Made by a program: the position numbers and the translations under genes. Positions 47,507 to 57,780 of a stretch of DNA of 64,000 nucleotides are shown piece after piece. How positions within the stretch are numbered: the stretch's first letter is position 1; each line of letters starts with the position of its first letter. The stretch spans positions 989,882 to 1,053,881 of the forward strand of contig NZ_JANFPI010000001.1 of assembly GCF_026552795.1 (NCBI RefSeq), given 5' to 3'. The notes below the pieces were generated by a model, which searched no databases, was not told the DNA's origin, and saw only the letters and a list, made by a program, of their open reading frames with translations. Source of the DNA: Ectorhizobium quercum. Its GTDB lineage: Bacteria; Pseudomonadota; Alphaproteobacteria; Rhizobiales; Rhizobiaceae.

Positions 47507-48906
47507 CAGTTTCGTCCTGCTCGTGTCAGACCGCCGATATGGGTTTCGACGCTGCGGATGTCGTTGTCGAGAATGTCGAACCGTTCCGGCCGTTCCATGA
47601 GGTCGCCGAGCCAGACGGGCAGGCCCGGATCGACGCCGCTCGCCTTCCTGACGGCGGCCGGGAACTTGGCGGGATGGGCGGTCGAAAGCGTCACCATCGG
47701 GCTGTCCGGCTTTTCGAACTTCTTCGCCACGAACAGGCCGATGGCCGTATGTGGATCGGCAAGATAGCCGGCGTCGGCAAGCGTGGTGCGGATCGTCTCC
47801 GCCACCTGCTTCTCGCTGGCCCGGGCGGCGCGGAAGTCGCGGCGGATGGCCTTCAGCGTGCCGGGCTCGATCTCGAAGCTGCCGGATTGCTTGAGGCCGG
47901 CCATCGCGGCGCGGACGCCGGCGGCGTCGCGCCCCGACGTTTCGAACAGCAGGCGCTCGAAGTTGGACGAGATCTGGATGTCCATCGAGGGCGAGGTGGT
48001 GGCCTTCACCGATTTCATTTCGTAGCGCCCGGTTCTCAGCGTGCGGGCGAGAATGTCGTTCTCGTTGGTGGCGATCACCAGCCTGCCGATGGGAAGGCCC
48101 ATGCGCTTTGCCGCATAGCCGGCGAAGATGTCGCCGAAATTGCCGGTCGGCACGGTGTAGGAGACCTTGCGGTCCGGCGCGCCGAGCGCGAGGGCCGAGG
48201 TGAAGTAATAGACGATCTGGGCCATGATCCGCGCCCAGTTGATCGAGTTGACGCCGGACAGGCGGACGCGGTCGCGGAAGGCCCCGTCGTTGAACATGGC
48301 TTTCACCAGGTTCTGGCAATCGTCGAAATTGCCCTTTACGGCCAGCGCATGGACGTTTTCGGCGGCGGTCGTGGTCATCTGGCGCTGCTGCACCGGCGAG
48401 ACCTTGCCCTCCGGGAAGAGGATGAAGACATCGGTGCGTGAACGGCCGGCAAAGGCGTCGATAGCCGCGCCGCCGGTGTCGCCGGAGGTCGCGCCGACGA
48501 TGGTCGCGCGCGCGCCGTTCTTTTCCAGCGCATGGTCCATGAGCCGGGCGAGAAGCTGCATCGCCACGTCCTTGAAGGCGAGCGTCGTGCCGTGGAACAG
48601 CTCGAGAATGAAGGAATTCGGCCCGGTCTGGACGAGCGGCACCACCGCCGGATGGCGGAAGGTGGCATAGGCCTCGTCGATCATCGCGCGGAATTTTTCC
48701 GGCGCGATCTCGTCGCCGACGAAGGGTGACAGCACGGTGAAGGCGATGTCCTGATAGGACTTGCCGCGCAGCGCGCGGATCTCGCGTTTCGTGAACTGCG
48801 GCCATTCGCGGGGAACGTAGAGGCCCCCGTCGCGGGCCAGCCCCGCCAGCAATGCGTCCGAAAATGAGAGGACAGGTGCCTCGCCCCTGGTCGAAATATA
48901 ATCCAC
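47506..48906 (-). CDS. thrC: Threonine synthase
   Basis: 466 residues, the long proteobacterial ThrC. PLP enzyme that turns O-phosphohomoserine into threonine. The PLP lysine lies in FHGTTLAFKDVAMQ; the phosphate-binding part is GATSGDTGGAAIDAF. Start is a GTG at 48906 beginning with MDYISTRGEAPVLSF, which fits the family. First gene of a likely operon thrC - M16 - GNAT - rgsP. Confidence 0.97.
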   Translation of the reverse strand: MDYISTRGEAPVLSFSDALLAGLARDGGLYVPREWPQFTKREIRALRGKSYQDIAFTVLSPFVGDEIAPEKFRAMIDEAYATFRHPAVVPLVQTGPNSFILELFHGTTLAFKDVAMQLLARLMDHALEKNGARATIVGATSGDTGGAAIDAFAGRSRTDVFILFPEGKVSPVQQRQMTTTAAENVHALAVKGNFDDCQNLVKAMFNDGAFRDRVRLSGVNSINWARIMAQIVYYFTSALALGAPDRKVSYTVPTGNFGDIFAGYAAKRMGLPIGRLVIATNENDILARTLRTGRYEMKSVKATTSPSMDIQISSNFERLLFETSGRDAAGVRAAMAGLKQSGSFEIEPGTLKAIRRDFRAARASEKQVAETIRTTLADAGYLADPHTAIGLFVAKKFEKPDSPMVTLSTAHPAKFPAAVRKASGVDPGLPVWLGDLMERPERFDILDNDIRSVETHIGGLTRAGRN

Positions 48907-49085
48907 GGCGTCTTCCCGAATTTTTGGCGGAGGAAACCGGCCCGGCCTCGATTTTCACACTCCCCGGCGAAAATGGAACCTTCGTGCGGCTTACCCTCGA
49001 TTTTTCAGTGCGCCGCTGATATAGACCATCGGCATGGGTCAGGAAAGGCCCGTAACGTCGGATGTGACAGGCGGGTGACGCCTGA

Positions 49086-49694
49086 ATGCTAAAGGGTCGG
49101 GTTTCCGTGTTGTCCAAAGTATCGTGCGCAGTGGTTTCCTTTACGCTTCTCGGCCTTCTGGCAGGCTGTAATTCCTCCTCCTCCCTTTCCGATACGGCCC
49201 CGCAGGGGCAGGCGTCGGACCTCCGGCAGGGAGCGTCCGTCAATTCCGTCGTGGTTCAGGCGACGTGCCCGCAGATCTTCATGCGCGACGCAACGGCCTC
49301 CCATCGCGTCTATGCCCGGGGCGGCGACGGCGATCCGACGAAGCTCGTCTACCAGGCGGCCTTCGCGGATACGACACGCTCCTGTACGACGGACGGCAAC
49401 CAGATGACCATCAACGTCCTGGCGCAGGGCCGGATCGTCGCGGGTCCCGCCGGGTCGGCCTCCACGGTTTCGCTGCCAGTCCGCATCACCGTCACCGAGA
49501 CCAACGCCATGCAGTTGGAAGAGCAGATCTATTCGCAGCTCGTCTCCTATCCGGCCGCCATACCGGCGGATTCCCTGTCCGGCCAGTTCCTGTTCCAGAA
49601 GCCCGACGTGACGATCCCGGCCAGTTCGGCGCAGAACGCCAAGGTCTATATCGGCTTCGATTCCGGCCCGGCCCCGAGAAACGCCCGCAACTGA
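49086..49694 (+). CDS. Putative lipoprotein of unknown function
   Basis: 202 residues. Lipobox LLAGC (Cys at about 28) after a hydrophobic stretch. The mature part has a Ser/Gln-rich linker, then a beta-rich segment with CPQIFMRDATASHRVYARGG, DTTRSCTTDGNQMTINVLAQGRIVAGPAG and VSLPVRITVTETN. It has the look of small alphaproteobacterial envelope proteins but no family was recognised. The start at 49086 lacks a strong ribosome site; a GTG some 18 bp downstream is possible. Opposite strand to thrC and MFS. Confidence 0.75.
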   Translation: MLKGRVSVLSKVSCAVVSFTLLGLLAGCNSSSSLSDTAPQGQASDLRQGASVNSVVVQATCPQIFMRDATASHRVYARGGDGDPTKLVYQAAFADTTRSCTTDGNQMTINVLAQGRIVAGPAGSASTVSLPVRITVTETNAMQLEEQIYSQLVSYPAAIPADSLSGQFLFQKPDVTIPASSAQNAKVYIGFDSGPAPRNARN

Positions 49695-49741
49695 GCGGCG
49701 CACCGCTCCGCTCACGCCGAAATATCCGGCAGCGCCGGCCG

Positions 49742-51013
49742 TCATGGGCCCTCGGTCTCTCCCGCATGGCGGGCAAATCCGACCCCGAGCGCACGCCAGC
49801 CGGCCAGCGCGACGAGCAGGATGCCGGCCGCCGCGACCCAGAAGGGCGCGACCAGAGCCGTCTCGCGCGGCACCATCCCGTCCAGCCCGCGGACGATCAG
49901 TCCCGACAGCAGCAGACCGAGCGGCATCATTCCCCAGGCCAGCAGGCGATAGACGCTGTTGACCCGGCCGAGGAGATGATCGGGAATCATCCGCTGGCGC
50001 GTCGAGACGGACACCGTGTTCCAGACCAGTCCCGTAAACTCGAACAGCGCCAGGACAATCGCCAGCGACACGGCGCCGGGCGCCAGCGCAATGCCGATGA
50101 AAGCGGGAACGGATGCGAGCAGCATCCATTGCGCGGCGGGTCCAGGGCCTATAAGGCGCACGATCCGCTCTCCCAGCAGCCCGCCGGCGATCCCGCCCAC
50201 GGCCCCGGCGGCGAGGATCAACCCGTAGGCGGCGGAGGAAAGGCCGAGATTGTCCTGCACATGCAGGATCAGTGCGATCATCACCATCTGGAAGAACAGG
50301 TTCCAGAAGCCGGTCAGCCAGGCAAGCAGCCGCAGCAGCGGGGCGTCGCGCAGGAAGGCGATACCCTCGGCCAGTTCGGCACGCCAGTTCCGTTCCGTCG
50401 TCCGGCCGGGCTGAAAGTTTCCGGCGATGCCGGCCACGACCAGCGCCGCAGTGGCATAGAAAACCGTGTTGGCGGCAAAGGGCAGGGATAGCGCAAGCGC
50501 GATCATCGCCGCCCCGAGCGGCGGGCCGACGAGGGCGTTGCCCGTCAGTTCGACGCTCCACAGCCTGCCGTTGGCCGCTTCGAGCCGCGCATGCGGGACG
50601 AGCCCGGGAAGCATGGTCTGGGCGGCGTTGTCGCGAAAGACCTCGGCCGCGCCGACGACCAGAGCCGCCAGGGTCAGAACGGCGAAGGCCAATGGCGATG
50701 CGAGGCCGGTTTCCGGCGGCGCGGGCAGGGGCGTCGCCGCCCAGAGCACCAGTGCGGCGACGCCGAAAGCCGCGGCGCGCAGCACATCCATCCGCAGGAT
50801 CAGTTTCCGCCGGTCGGTCCTGTCCGTCATGATCCCGGCCGGCAGGGCGAAGATCGCCCAGGGCAGCCGCAGGGCGATCGCCACCAGCGCGATCAGCAGC
50901 GGGTCGCGGGTGATGAGCGAAGCCGTCCACGCCCAGGCTATCGTGGCGATCCCGTCCGCGAGATTCGTCAGGCCGCTTGCGGCGATGAAGCGGGTGAGCG
51001 GCGCGCCGTTCAT
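49742..51013 (-). CDS. MFS transporter, enterobactin-exporter-like, SoxR-linked
   Basis: 423 residues with about 10-12 membrane segments; the loop TDRTDRRKLILRMD is the MFS A-motif variant. Overall shape resembles the EntS/MFS_3 group of small-molecule exporters. The divergent soxR gene and a SoxR operator in its promoter suggest it exports a redox-active compound. The start at 51013 is preferred over an ATG at 51094, because 51094 lies inside the -10 of the predicted SoxR promoter. Confidence 0.87.
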   Translation of the reverse strand: MNGAPLTRFIAASGLTNLADGIATIAWAWTASLITRDPLLIALVAIALRLPWAIFALPAGIMTDRTDRRKLILRMDVLRAAAFGVAALVLWAATPLPAPPETGLASPLAFAVLTLAALVVGAAEVFRDNAAQTMLPGLVPHARLEAANGRLWSVELTGNALVGPPLGAAMIALALSLPFAANTVFYATAALVVAGIAGNFQPGRTTERNWRAELAEGIAFLRDAPLLRLLAWLTGFWNLFFQMVMIALILHVQDNLGLSSAAYGLILAAGAVGGIAGGLLGERIVRLIGPGPAAQWMLLASVPAFIGIALAPGAVSLAIVLALFEFTGLVWNTVSVSTRQRMIPDHLLGRVNSVYRLLAWGMMPLGLLLSGLIVRGLDGMVPRETALVAPFWVAAAGILLVALAGWRALGVGFARHAGETEGP

Positions 51014-51102
51014 CGAGCGGGATCGTCGTATCTGGCGTCCAGTGTCGTTTCGTTCATCGTCGAGCCCTTGCCTTTCCGGTTCATTCGGCTGCACTCTGCA
51101 TT

Positions 51103-51118
51103 CTCAAGTCAACTTGAG
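51103..51118 (-). promoter_or_regulatory. SoxR operator in the MFS/soxR promoter
   Basis: CTCAAGTCAACTTGAG is a near-perfect dyad with the same half-sites as the E. coli soxS operator (CTCAAGT/ACTTGAG). On the minus strand it sits in a 19-bp spacer between -35 TTGACC (51123-51118) and -10 CAGAGT (51098-51093), the overlong spacing expected for MerR-type activation, and points at the MFS gene. The operator ends 10 bp before the soxR ATG, so SoxR may also limit its own expression. Confidence 0.82.
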
Positions 51119-51128
51119 GTCAAGAGCC

Positions 51129-51569
51129 ATGTCGCAATCCGGCCGGAAAAATTCCTCCGCCGAACTGACGGTCGGCCAGATGGCGGCACGTGCGGGGATC
51201 GCCGTCTCGGCGCTGCATTATTACGAGGCGGAGGGGCTGATCCGCAGCACCCGGACGCCGGCGGGGCATCGCCGCTATGACCGGCGCGAGCTGCACCGCG
51301 TCGCCGTCATCCGCATCGCGCAGTCGCTCGGCCTGTCGCTGGCCGAGATCCGGGCTATGCTGGACCAGGTGCCGCAGGGCAGGGCGGTCGGCCGGGCCGA
51401 CTGGCAGGCGGCGTCCGAGGTCTGGCGCGCCGCTCTCGAGGACCGGATAGCGCGGCTCGTGCGCCTTCGCGATCAACTCGACCATTGCATCGGCTGCGGC
51501 TGCCTGTCGCTGGAAAGCTGCCCGCTCGGCAACGCAGGCGACAGGCTCGCTTCCGAAGGCAGCGTGTAG
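51129..51569 (+). CDS. soxR: Redox-sensitive transcriptional activator SoxR
   Basis: 146 residues. An N-terminal MerR winged helix (LTVGQMAARAGIAVSALHYYEAEGLI, AGHRRYDRRELHR) and a dimer helix lead to the [2Fe-2S] site CIGCGCLSLESCPL (C-x2-C-x-C-x5-C) near 120-133. It senses redox-cycling compounds by cluster oxidation and activates a target promoter. In most non-enteric bacteria SoxR directly controls efflux and modifying enzymes instead of soxS; the divergent MFS gene fits that. Its stop is 17 bp from the end of the AAA/TOPRIM gene. Confidence 0.95.
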   Translation: MSQSGRKNSSAELTVGQMAARAGIAVSALHYYEAEGLIRSTRTPAGHRRYDRRELHRVAVIRIAQSLGLSLAEIRAMLDQVPQGRAVGRADWQAASEVWRAALEDRIARLVRLRDQLDHCIGCGCLSLESCPLGNAGDRLASEGSV

Positions 51570-51586
51570 AAACATAATGTGGAAGG

Positions 51587-53071
51587 TTACATGACAGCCG
51601 GTCTCTCCATTTTTAAGCGAGCACGGATCGCATCGATTTTAGGTTTGAGAATATCATTGTTTTTCTCAACGTATATTGAACTAAAACCTCTTCTAATAAT
51701 AATTTCGGAAATAAAACCAAGTTTTTCCCCTAATTTAATAAAATAAAGATGCGGGTCGGTTGTGTCAATTTTGACCGATTTTATTGCAGAGACAATGCCA
51801 TCTTGCGTAACAGACGGACACTGGCACCGCTGCTGCACAAAGGCGGCCATCGACTCCGCATTGTCGTGGATGAAACCAAAGACAATTGATTCCGGTGTGC
51901 CGTCAGGTAGTTCAATTACATCATCGTTGGGTTCGTTGAGTGGAGGGTTATCGCCATCGATAACAGCTACCGCTTGCGCAGTGACCGTAGGATTTGCGTT
52001 GTGGTGCTTTAATACCTCAACAACAAACGGATATCCACCAGCCTTGTGCACTCGTACTTGATCAAAAATGTCGCGTGCATATTGCCGTAACATTTCCTCT
52101 ACAAGATCTTTGGCGAAATCGTCTTCTACGAAAATCGCCGCATTCTGGGAAACTGTGCCTTTGAGCGCCCGCAGACTTTCAATTGTAAGCTTGCCCTGAT
52201 AGGCCGTGCCGTCAATGCATGCCCAAATCGCCTTCGGCGGCAAAACGTCGAGTGCGTATTCCGAATGAGTCGTGAAGATAATTTGAGCTTTCTTTCGCGT
52301 TGCGACATCAAACAGATATTCGACCATCTTTCGCGTCGCCAACGGATGAAGCCCGTTCTCGATCTCCTCAATCAGAATAAGTGAGTTATCAGTCGCTCCC
52401 TCAATGCGCGACACCATTTCGATAATCGACGCCTCGCCGGCCCCAAAGTGGAATTGTGAGTAGTCGTTTTTTTGATGCATCCCAATAAGGATATTCTTTA
52501 GTGGATCGGATTTAAGCGATACGCGTTCGTAATTCTTCGCATCTTTACCAAGAATACGGCTAACGTAGCCTATTACCGCTTCATCAATCGGAGTTTTGAC
52601 GATCTCGGTGTTCTTCGCAATGCCGACGAACTGCTTGAACTTTGTCTGCTCGTTAGCTGGAACGGTTCGCTGGATTGGAATCACAACCACATTGCGTTCC
52701 ATAACTGTATCGCGCCGCCATTTGGCGGACACGAAACGAGCATTTCTCTGTATCCGTCCAGTCTTATTCATTTTCCGATCAATAATGTCATAGTCAATGC
52801 GCCAGTTTGCCATGCTGGTGTCACCGATATTAGACTTTGGAAAAAATTCACCGGGCTTGACGTCCTTGTAGGCAAGGGCAGCAGCACCGAGAATGGTAGA
52901 TTTTCCGCCGCCATTCGTGCCAATGATTGCGGTAACTGGAAAGTCGAAATTGATCGTTTGGTTTGTGAAGCTTCGCACGTTTGAAAGTCGAAGATTTGGC
53001 AAATACTTCTCGTAGGAAAGCTTTTTGACCTTCTCTTCTAGACTCTCGATATCGCTCGGGCGCACGTCCAT
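51587..53071 (-). CDS. AAA ATPase with TOPRIM-like domain, OLD/GajA-type (solitary)
   Basis: 494 residues. ABC/AAA15-type ATPase: Walker A GTNGGGKST (51-59), signature-like FHFGAGEASII (208-217), Walker B LILIEE (231-236) and His-switch TTHS (267-270). The C-terminal part looks like a TOPRIM nuclease core: conserved Glu in FVEDDFAKDLVEEML (about 316) and the DxD pair in VIDGD (372/374). Class 1 OLD nucleases, Gabija GajA and PARIS fusions share this layout. No helicase, reverse transcriptase or second nuclease gene is beside it. It is visibly AT-richer than its neighbours. AAGGAG precedes the ATG. Function is inferred. Confidence 0.82.
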   Translation of the reverse strand: MDVRPSDIESLEEKVKKLSYEKYLPNLRLSNVRSFTNQTINFDFPVTAIIGTNGGGKSTILGAAALAYKDVKPGEFFPKSNIGDTSMANWRIDYDIIDRKMNKTGRIQRNARFVSAKWRRDTVMERNVVVIPIQRTVPANEQTKFKQFVGIAKNTEIVKTPIDEAVIGYVSRILGKDAKNYERVSLKSDPLKNILIGMHQKNDYSQFHFGAGEASIIEMVSRIEGATDNSLILIEEIENGLHPLATRKMVEYLFDVATRKKAQIIFTTHSEYALDVLPPKAIWACIDGTAYQGKLTIESLRALKGTVSQNAAIFVEDDFAKDLVEEMLRQYARDIFDQVRVHKAGGYPFVVEVLKHHNANPTVTAQAVAVIDGDNPPLNEPNDDVIELPDGTPESIVFGFIHDNAESMAAFVQQRCQCPSVTQDGIVSAIKSVKIDTTDPHLYFIKLGEKLGFISEIIIRRGFSSIYVEKNNDILKPKIDAIRARLKMERPAVM

Positions 53072-53181
53072 GATGTGTTCTCCTTTGTTACAATAACAGC
53101 CAACAGGACTGGAGCCGATTTCGGTAAAGCGACCGTTTCAGGGTGTGTTGCTGCGGCCGGCCGTATGGAACGCCTGCCCGG

Positions 53182-53871
53182 TCAGGCCACGCCGTCCCAT
53201 GCGGCCAACGCCTCGATCGTGGCGGGCAGGTCGCTCATTCGTGCGATCACGGTTTCCGCGCCCGCGTCCATCAGGCGGCCGGCGTGGCTCGGATAGGTGT
53301 GCGAGGCGCCGGTGAAGCCGATGACCCGCATGCCGGCGCCGCGTGCGCCGGCGATTCCGTGGACGGAATCCTCGATCACCACCGTCCGTCGGGGATCGGC
53401 GCCCATCGACTTCGCGCCGTGCAGGAAGATGTCGGGCTTCGGCTTCGCCCGGTCGGGGCCGAGATCCTTGGCCGAAAAGATGTTCGGTGCGAACGCGTTG
53501 TAGAGCCCGACCTTCTTCAGCATCATGGCCAGCCGGTTCGTGCCGGAATTGGAGCAGATGCAGCGCGGCCCCGACAGGCGCGCCACGGCGTCCGCCGCGC
53601 CCGGGATCGCCTGCACGTCGCGCTCCAGCCGGATGTCGAGCAGCTTCTCCGACTTGTCGAGCAGCGAGGCCGACAGCGGGATCGAGACTTCCTTCTCGAC
53701 GGCGAGGAGAATGTCGCGCCACACCAGGCCGGCGAATCGCTCGCCCATTTCCTCCGGACTGATCGGATAGCCCGCATCGCGCAGCAGCGCGGATTCGACC
53801 TCCGCCGCAATGATTTCGGAATCGACCAGCACGCCGTCGCAATCGAAAATAATGAGGTCGAAACCGCTCAT
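53182..53871 (-). CDS. HAD family hydrolase (phosphatase/phosphomutase-like)
   Basis: 229 residues. HAD motif I IIFDCDGVLVDSE, motif II in CICSNSGT, Lys motif III in KPKPDIFLHGA, and motif IV IEDSVHGIAGARGAG. The helical cap lies between motifs I and II, as in beta-phosphoglucomutase and sugar-phosphate phosphatases. Substrate not determined. Divergent from ccrM. Confidence 0.9.
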   Translation of the reverse strand: MSGFDLIIFDCDGVLVDSEIIAAEVESALLRDAGYPISPEEMGERFAGLVWRDILLAVEKEVSIPLSASLLDKSEKLLDIRLERDVQAIPGAADAVARLSGPRCICSNSGTNRLAMMLKKVGLYNAFAPNIFSAKDLGPDRAKPKPDIFLHGAKSMGADPRRTVVIEDSVHGIAGARGAGMRVIGFTGASHTYPSHAGRLMDAGAETVIARMSDLPATIEALAAWDGVA

Positions 53872-53993
53872 CGTCGTTCTTCTTCCACTTTCGGAAATGG
53901 GGGCAGGGCCGCAAGGGCCCGTGAAACCCGTATGAAACTCGTGGCTGACCGGCTTTTAACCGAAGCGGGCCGCAGGCTCAACACCTGTGGCGC

Positions 53994-54049
53994 CAGAGCA
54001 ATTCCAGGAAAAGTGCGCAGCGGTTTTCCGTCCGGAATTGCGTGAAAAT
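53994..54049. repeat. Short intergenic repeat, family R3 copy C
   Basis: CAGCGGTTTTCCGTCCGGA followed by ATTGCGTGAAAA; closest to the copy at 27434-27489 and more distant to 8383-8423. The upstream AGCAATTCCAGGAAAAGTG also resembles the start of the other copies. Confidence 0.7.
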
Positions 54050-54058
54050 AACAAGATG

Positions 54059-54095
54059 GAGCATTTCCGCGATTCGGAGAAAAGCGGAAATGCTC
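54059..54095. repeat. Perfect 12-bp stem-loop with GANTC in the loop
   Basis: GAGCATTTCCGC (54059-54070) pairs with GCGGAAATGCTC (54084-54095). The 13-nt loop starts with GATTC, a CcrM target. It lies between the R3 repeat and ccrM. Confidence 0.65.
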
Positions 54096-54151
54096 TATCG
54101 GCGGGTTTTCGCTTTTTTCGCCGCGACGCGGGGACGTTGAGACTTTCGTAA

Positions 54152-55348
<1,197 letters not shown>

Positions 55349-55374
55349 TCCCTGACTCCGATCCGCCTTGAAAC

Positions 55375-55443
55375 CCCCTGACGGTTTCGTACCTTCAGTC
55401 CCGTCAGGGGACGTGGCGCCCGGTCCGGCAACGGACCGGGCGC
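55375..55443 (+). terminator. Tandem hairpins downstream of ccrM
   Basis: First: CCCCTGACGG (55375-55384) with CCGTCAGGGG (55401-55410). Second: GCGCCCGGTCCG (55416-55427) with CGGACCGGGCGC (55432-55443), closed by a GCAA tetraloop. No T-run follows. Both stems are perfect. They sit between the convergent ccrM and acyltransferase genes. Confidence 0.6.
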
Positions 55444-55559
55444 AGCCTTGTCCAATATATGCCGATATCCCGTCTTTCGCGTTGAGCTTGCTCGCATGCG
55501 ACCGGGCCGCGACAGGTTTCGGTCAAGGACTTACAGACCGTCGTAGGTCCTTCGGTCGA

Positions 55560-57509
55560 TCAGGAAATATGCCGCCGCAGGATCTTCTCCACTTCAGGCA
55601 TGAGCTTCAGGACATATGTTTTGGTAATGTGATGCTTGTCCCGATAGACGAGAACGGAGTCTTTGACTGCCCAGCACGATTCGGCGTCGCAAAACTGCTG
55701 CGAGAGGTCATAGAAGTTCACGTTGTCGATATTGATTTCCGTAGTGGGATCATGATCCGCCAGCAAGAGCTTGCGCGAAACCGAGCACTTGTTGAAATCA
55801 TCGCTATTGAGGAAGACGCATGTCGGCACGTCCATTCCCATCCACGGATTGTCGCGCAGGGCGACGACGCTGATATTCTCCTGTCCAAGAGATTTCCATG
55901 CGTTCAGATAGCCCTGCGGAATATGCTCCCTGTCGCCCTGGCCTCTTGTCGCCGTCGTAAACACTAGCTCCGGCTTCAGTTCCTTGATCCTTGCCACGGC
56001 CTGCTTCGCCCATGCCGTGCAGGACGGATCAATATCGAATTCCTGCGCATCTATGCTGAAGAAGCAGGCGCTCTTCGTCATGTTGACGATCCGGAAATGC
56101 AGTTTCAGGCCGAGGTCGTTCAACACGGGCAGCCATTGCAGGCTATGGGAGCCGCCGACCAGGACGAGCGTGCGGGAAGCGTTCACATCGCCATAGGTGC
56201 ATTCGATAACCTTTGAATTGGTTATGTTCTGGTGGCATCCGTCGTTGTAGGCGACCGGCAGATCCAGCCGCGCTATCACCGGAGCGGGAATGATGGAACC
56301 TTCGGCCGGCGTCGCCTCTCCGGTCATGAATTGTGCCAGCATTCTTTGGCCGTCGCGCACTTCAACCCTGTAGACATAATACCAGGTTCCAATCCCGATG
56401 ACCGCTGGCAGAAGTATGGAAGCGCAGGCGACAACCGGAAGGACGAAGCCTCGAATGGCGTTCACAAACTTGCGCAGTGGACGTTCGGCCGCGACTGTCG
56501 TGAGCCATGCAAGGATACCCGACGCGAAAATGATGACCAGTCCCGCCGGAATGGTTACGGATTCCGTTTCGAACAGAAATCTGTAGGTGATGAGCAACGG
56601 CCAATGCCACAGATAGAACGAGAAGGAGATGTCGCCGAGCTGCACCAGAAACCTGTGTTTCAGGATTCCGATATTGCCGTCGTTCTGCGCCGAGACGATG
56701 ATCGCAGTCGCCGCCAGCACAGGGATCAGGGCAACTGCGCCGGGAAACAGCCGGGAAACATCGATGATGGCGGCCATCAGGATAATGACGACAAGGCCGG
56801 CATAACCCAGTGCTTTTGCCAGTCCGCCGGAGAGTTTGATCTTTCGATAATGCAGGCCGAGCAGTGCCCCGGCGCAGAACTCCCAGATGCGCGCGCCTGT
56901 GTCGAAATAAGCCCAGGGCTGATTGAGACGGGTAATGATGACAGAATAGACGAACGAAGCGATGAAGATGACGCCAAGGCAGAAAGTCCAAGCCGATATT
57001 CTGGATACGCCGATGAGTTTTGAGACTTTGGCCGCGACGAAAAACACGAGCGGAATCAGGAAGTACAGCTGCATCTGTAGCGACAAGGCCCAGAATTGCT
57101 GGAAGGGAGATGCGGTGAAACCCTGCTGAAGATAGTCGGCTCCGCTTCTGGCGAGCAGCCAGTTTTCCAGGAACAGTGTCGAGGCGATGGCATGCTTGAG
57201 TTCGTCTCCCCAGATCGTACTGGGCAGAAATGCTATGCCAAGAAATATGGTCGAGACGATTACGACAGTGGCGCCAGGAAGTATTCTCCCGAGCGTTTTT
57301 ACAATATAGTTAAATACATCTGTGAATTTCAGATCATGGAACTTGTCAAAGCTGGTGGCTATGAAGAACGCTGCAACAACGAAAAAGATATCGACACCGC
57401 CGGAAACGCGATGGAACCATATATGGTATACGGCCACCATGAGGGCGGCAACAAATCTAAGTCCTTGAATTTCATGAAGATACTTCTTGTCGGTAGCGGT
57501 ACGACCCAT
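55560..57509 (-). CDS. OafA/YrhL-like acyltransferase with SGNH domain
   Basis: 649 residues. The N-terminal acyltransferase-3 membrane domain (about 12-370, some ten segments) has YHIWFHRVSGGVDIFFVVAAFF, where the usual FFVxSGF reads FFVVAAFF. The C-terminal periplasmic SGNH-like domain (about 420-645) keeps a Ser block GGSHSLQW (normally GDSH) and the terminal DKHHIT with D-x-x-H. It probably O-acetylates a surface polysaccharide. It is more AT-rich than its neighbours, which suggests transfer. GGAGA precedes the ATG at 57509. Confidence 0.87.
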   Translation of the reverse strand: MGRTATDKKYLHEIQGLRFVAALMVAVYHIWFHRVSGGVDIFFVVAAFFIATSFDKFHDLKFTDVFNYIVKTLGRILPGATVVIVSTIFLGIAFLPSTIWGDELKHAIASTLFLENWLLARSGADYLQQGFTASPFQQFWALSLQMQLYFLIPLVFFVAAKVSKLIGVSRISAWTFCLGVIFIASFVYSVIITRLNQPWAYFDTGARIWEFCAGALLGLHYRKIKLSGGLAKALGYAGLVVIILMAAIIDVSRLFPGAVALIPVLAATAIIVSAQNDGNIGILKHRFLVQLGDISFSFYLWHWPLLITYRFLFETESVTIPAGLVIIFASGILAWLTTVAAERPLRKFVNAIRGFVLPVVACASILLPAVIGIGTWYYVYRVEVRDGQRMLAQFMTGEATPAEGSIIPAPVIARLDLPVAYNDGCHQNITNSKVIECTYGDVNASRTLVLVGGSHSLQWLPVLNDLGLKLHFRIVNMTKSACFFSIDAQEFDIDPSCTAWAKQAVARIKELKPELVFTTATRGQGDREHIPQGYLNAWKSLGQENISVVALRDNPWMGMDVPTCVFLNSDDFNKCSVSRKLLLADHDPTTEINIDNVNFYDLSQQFCDAESCWAVKDSVLVYRDKHHITKTYVLKLMPEVEKILRRHIS

Positions 57510-57780
57510 ATTTGCATCTCCAAGGATCAAAAAACTGACATCCTGACGTAGGTTTAAATCATATCGATGGCGTGTAAACAACCGTTTCGAAATTCGCCTG
57601 TACGACTATAAGGAAGCTTGCGGATTCATCTTGTCCTTTCGTTGCCGGCGTGCCGGGAAGCCGTGATGGTTCACAGAAAAATGGAACGGATGGACGCTCA
57701 CTTCCGTCATGAATCCCGGTTCAATCGCTCGCCCGACGCGCGAATTGCTATCATCCGTACATTGCGAGACATTCTGCGGC

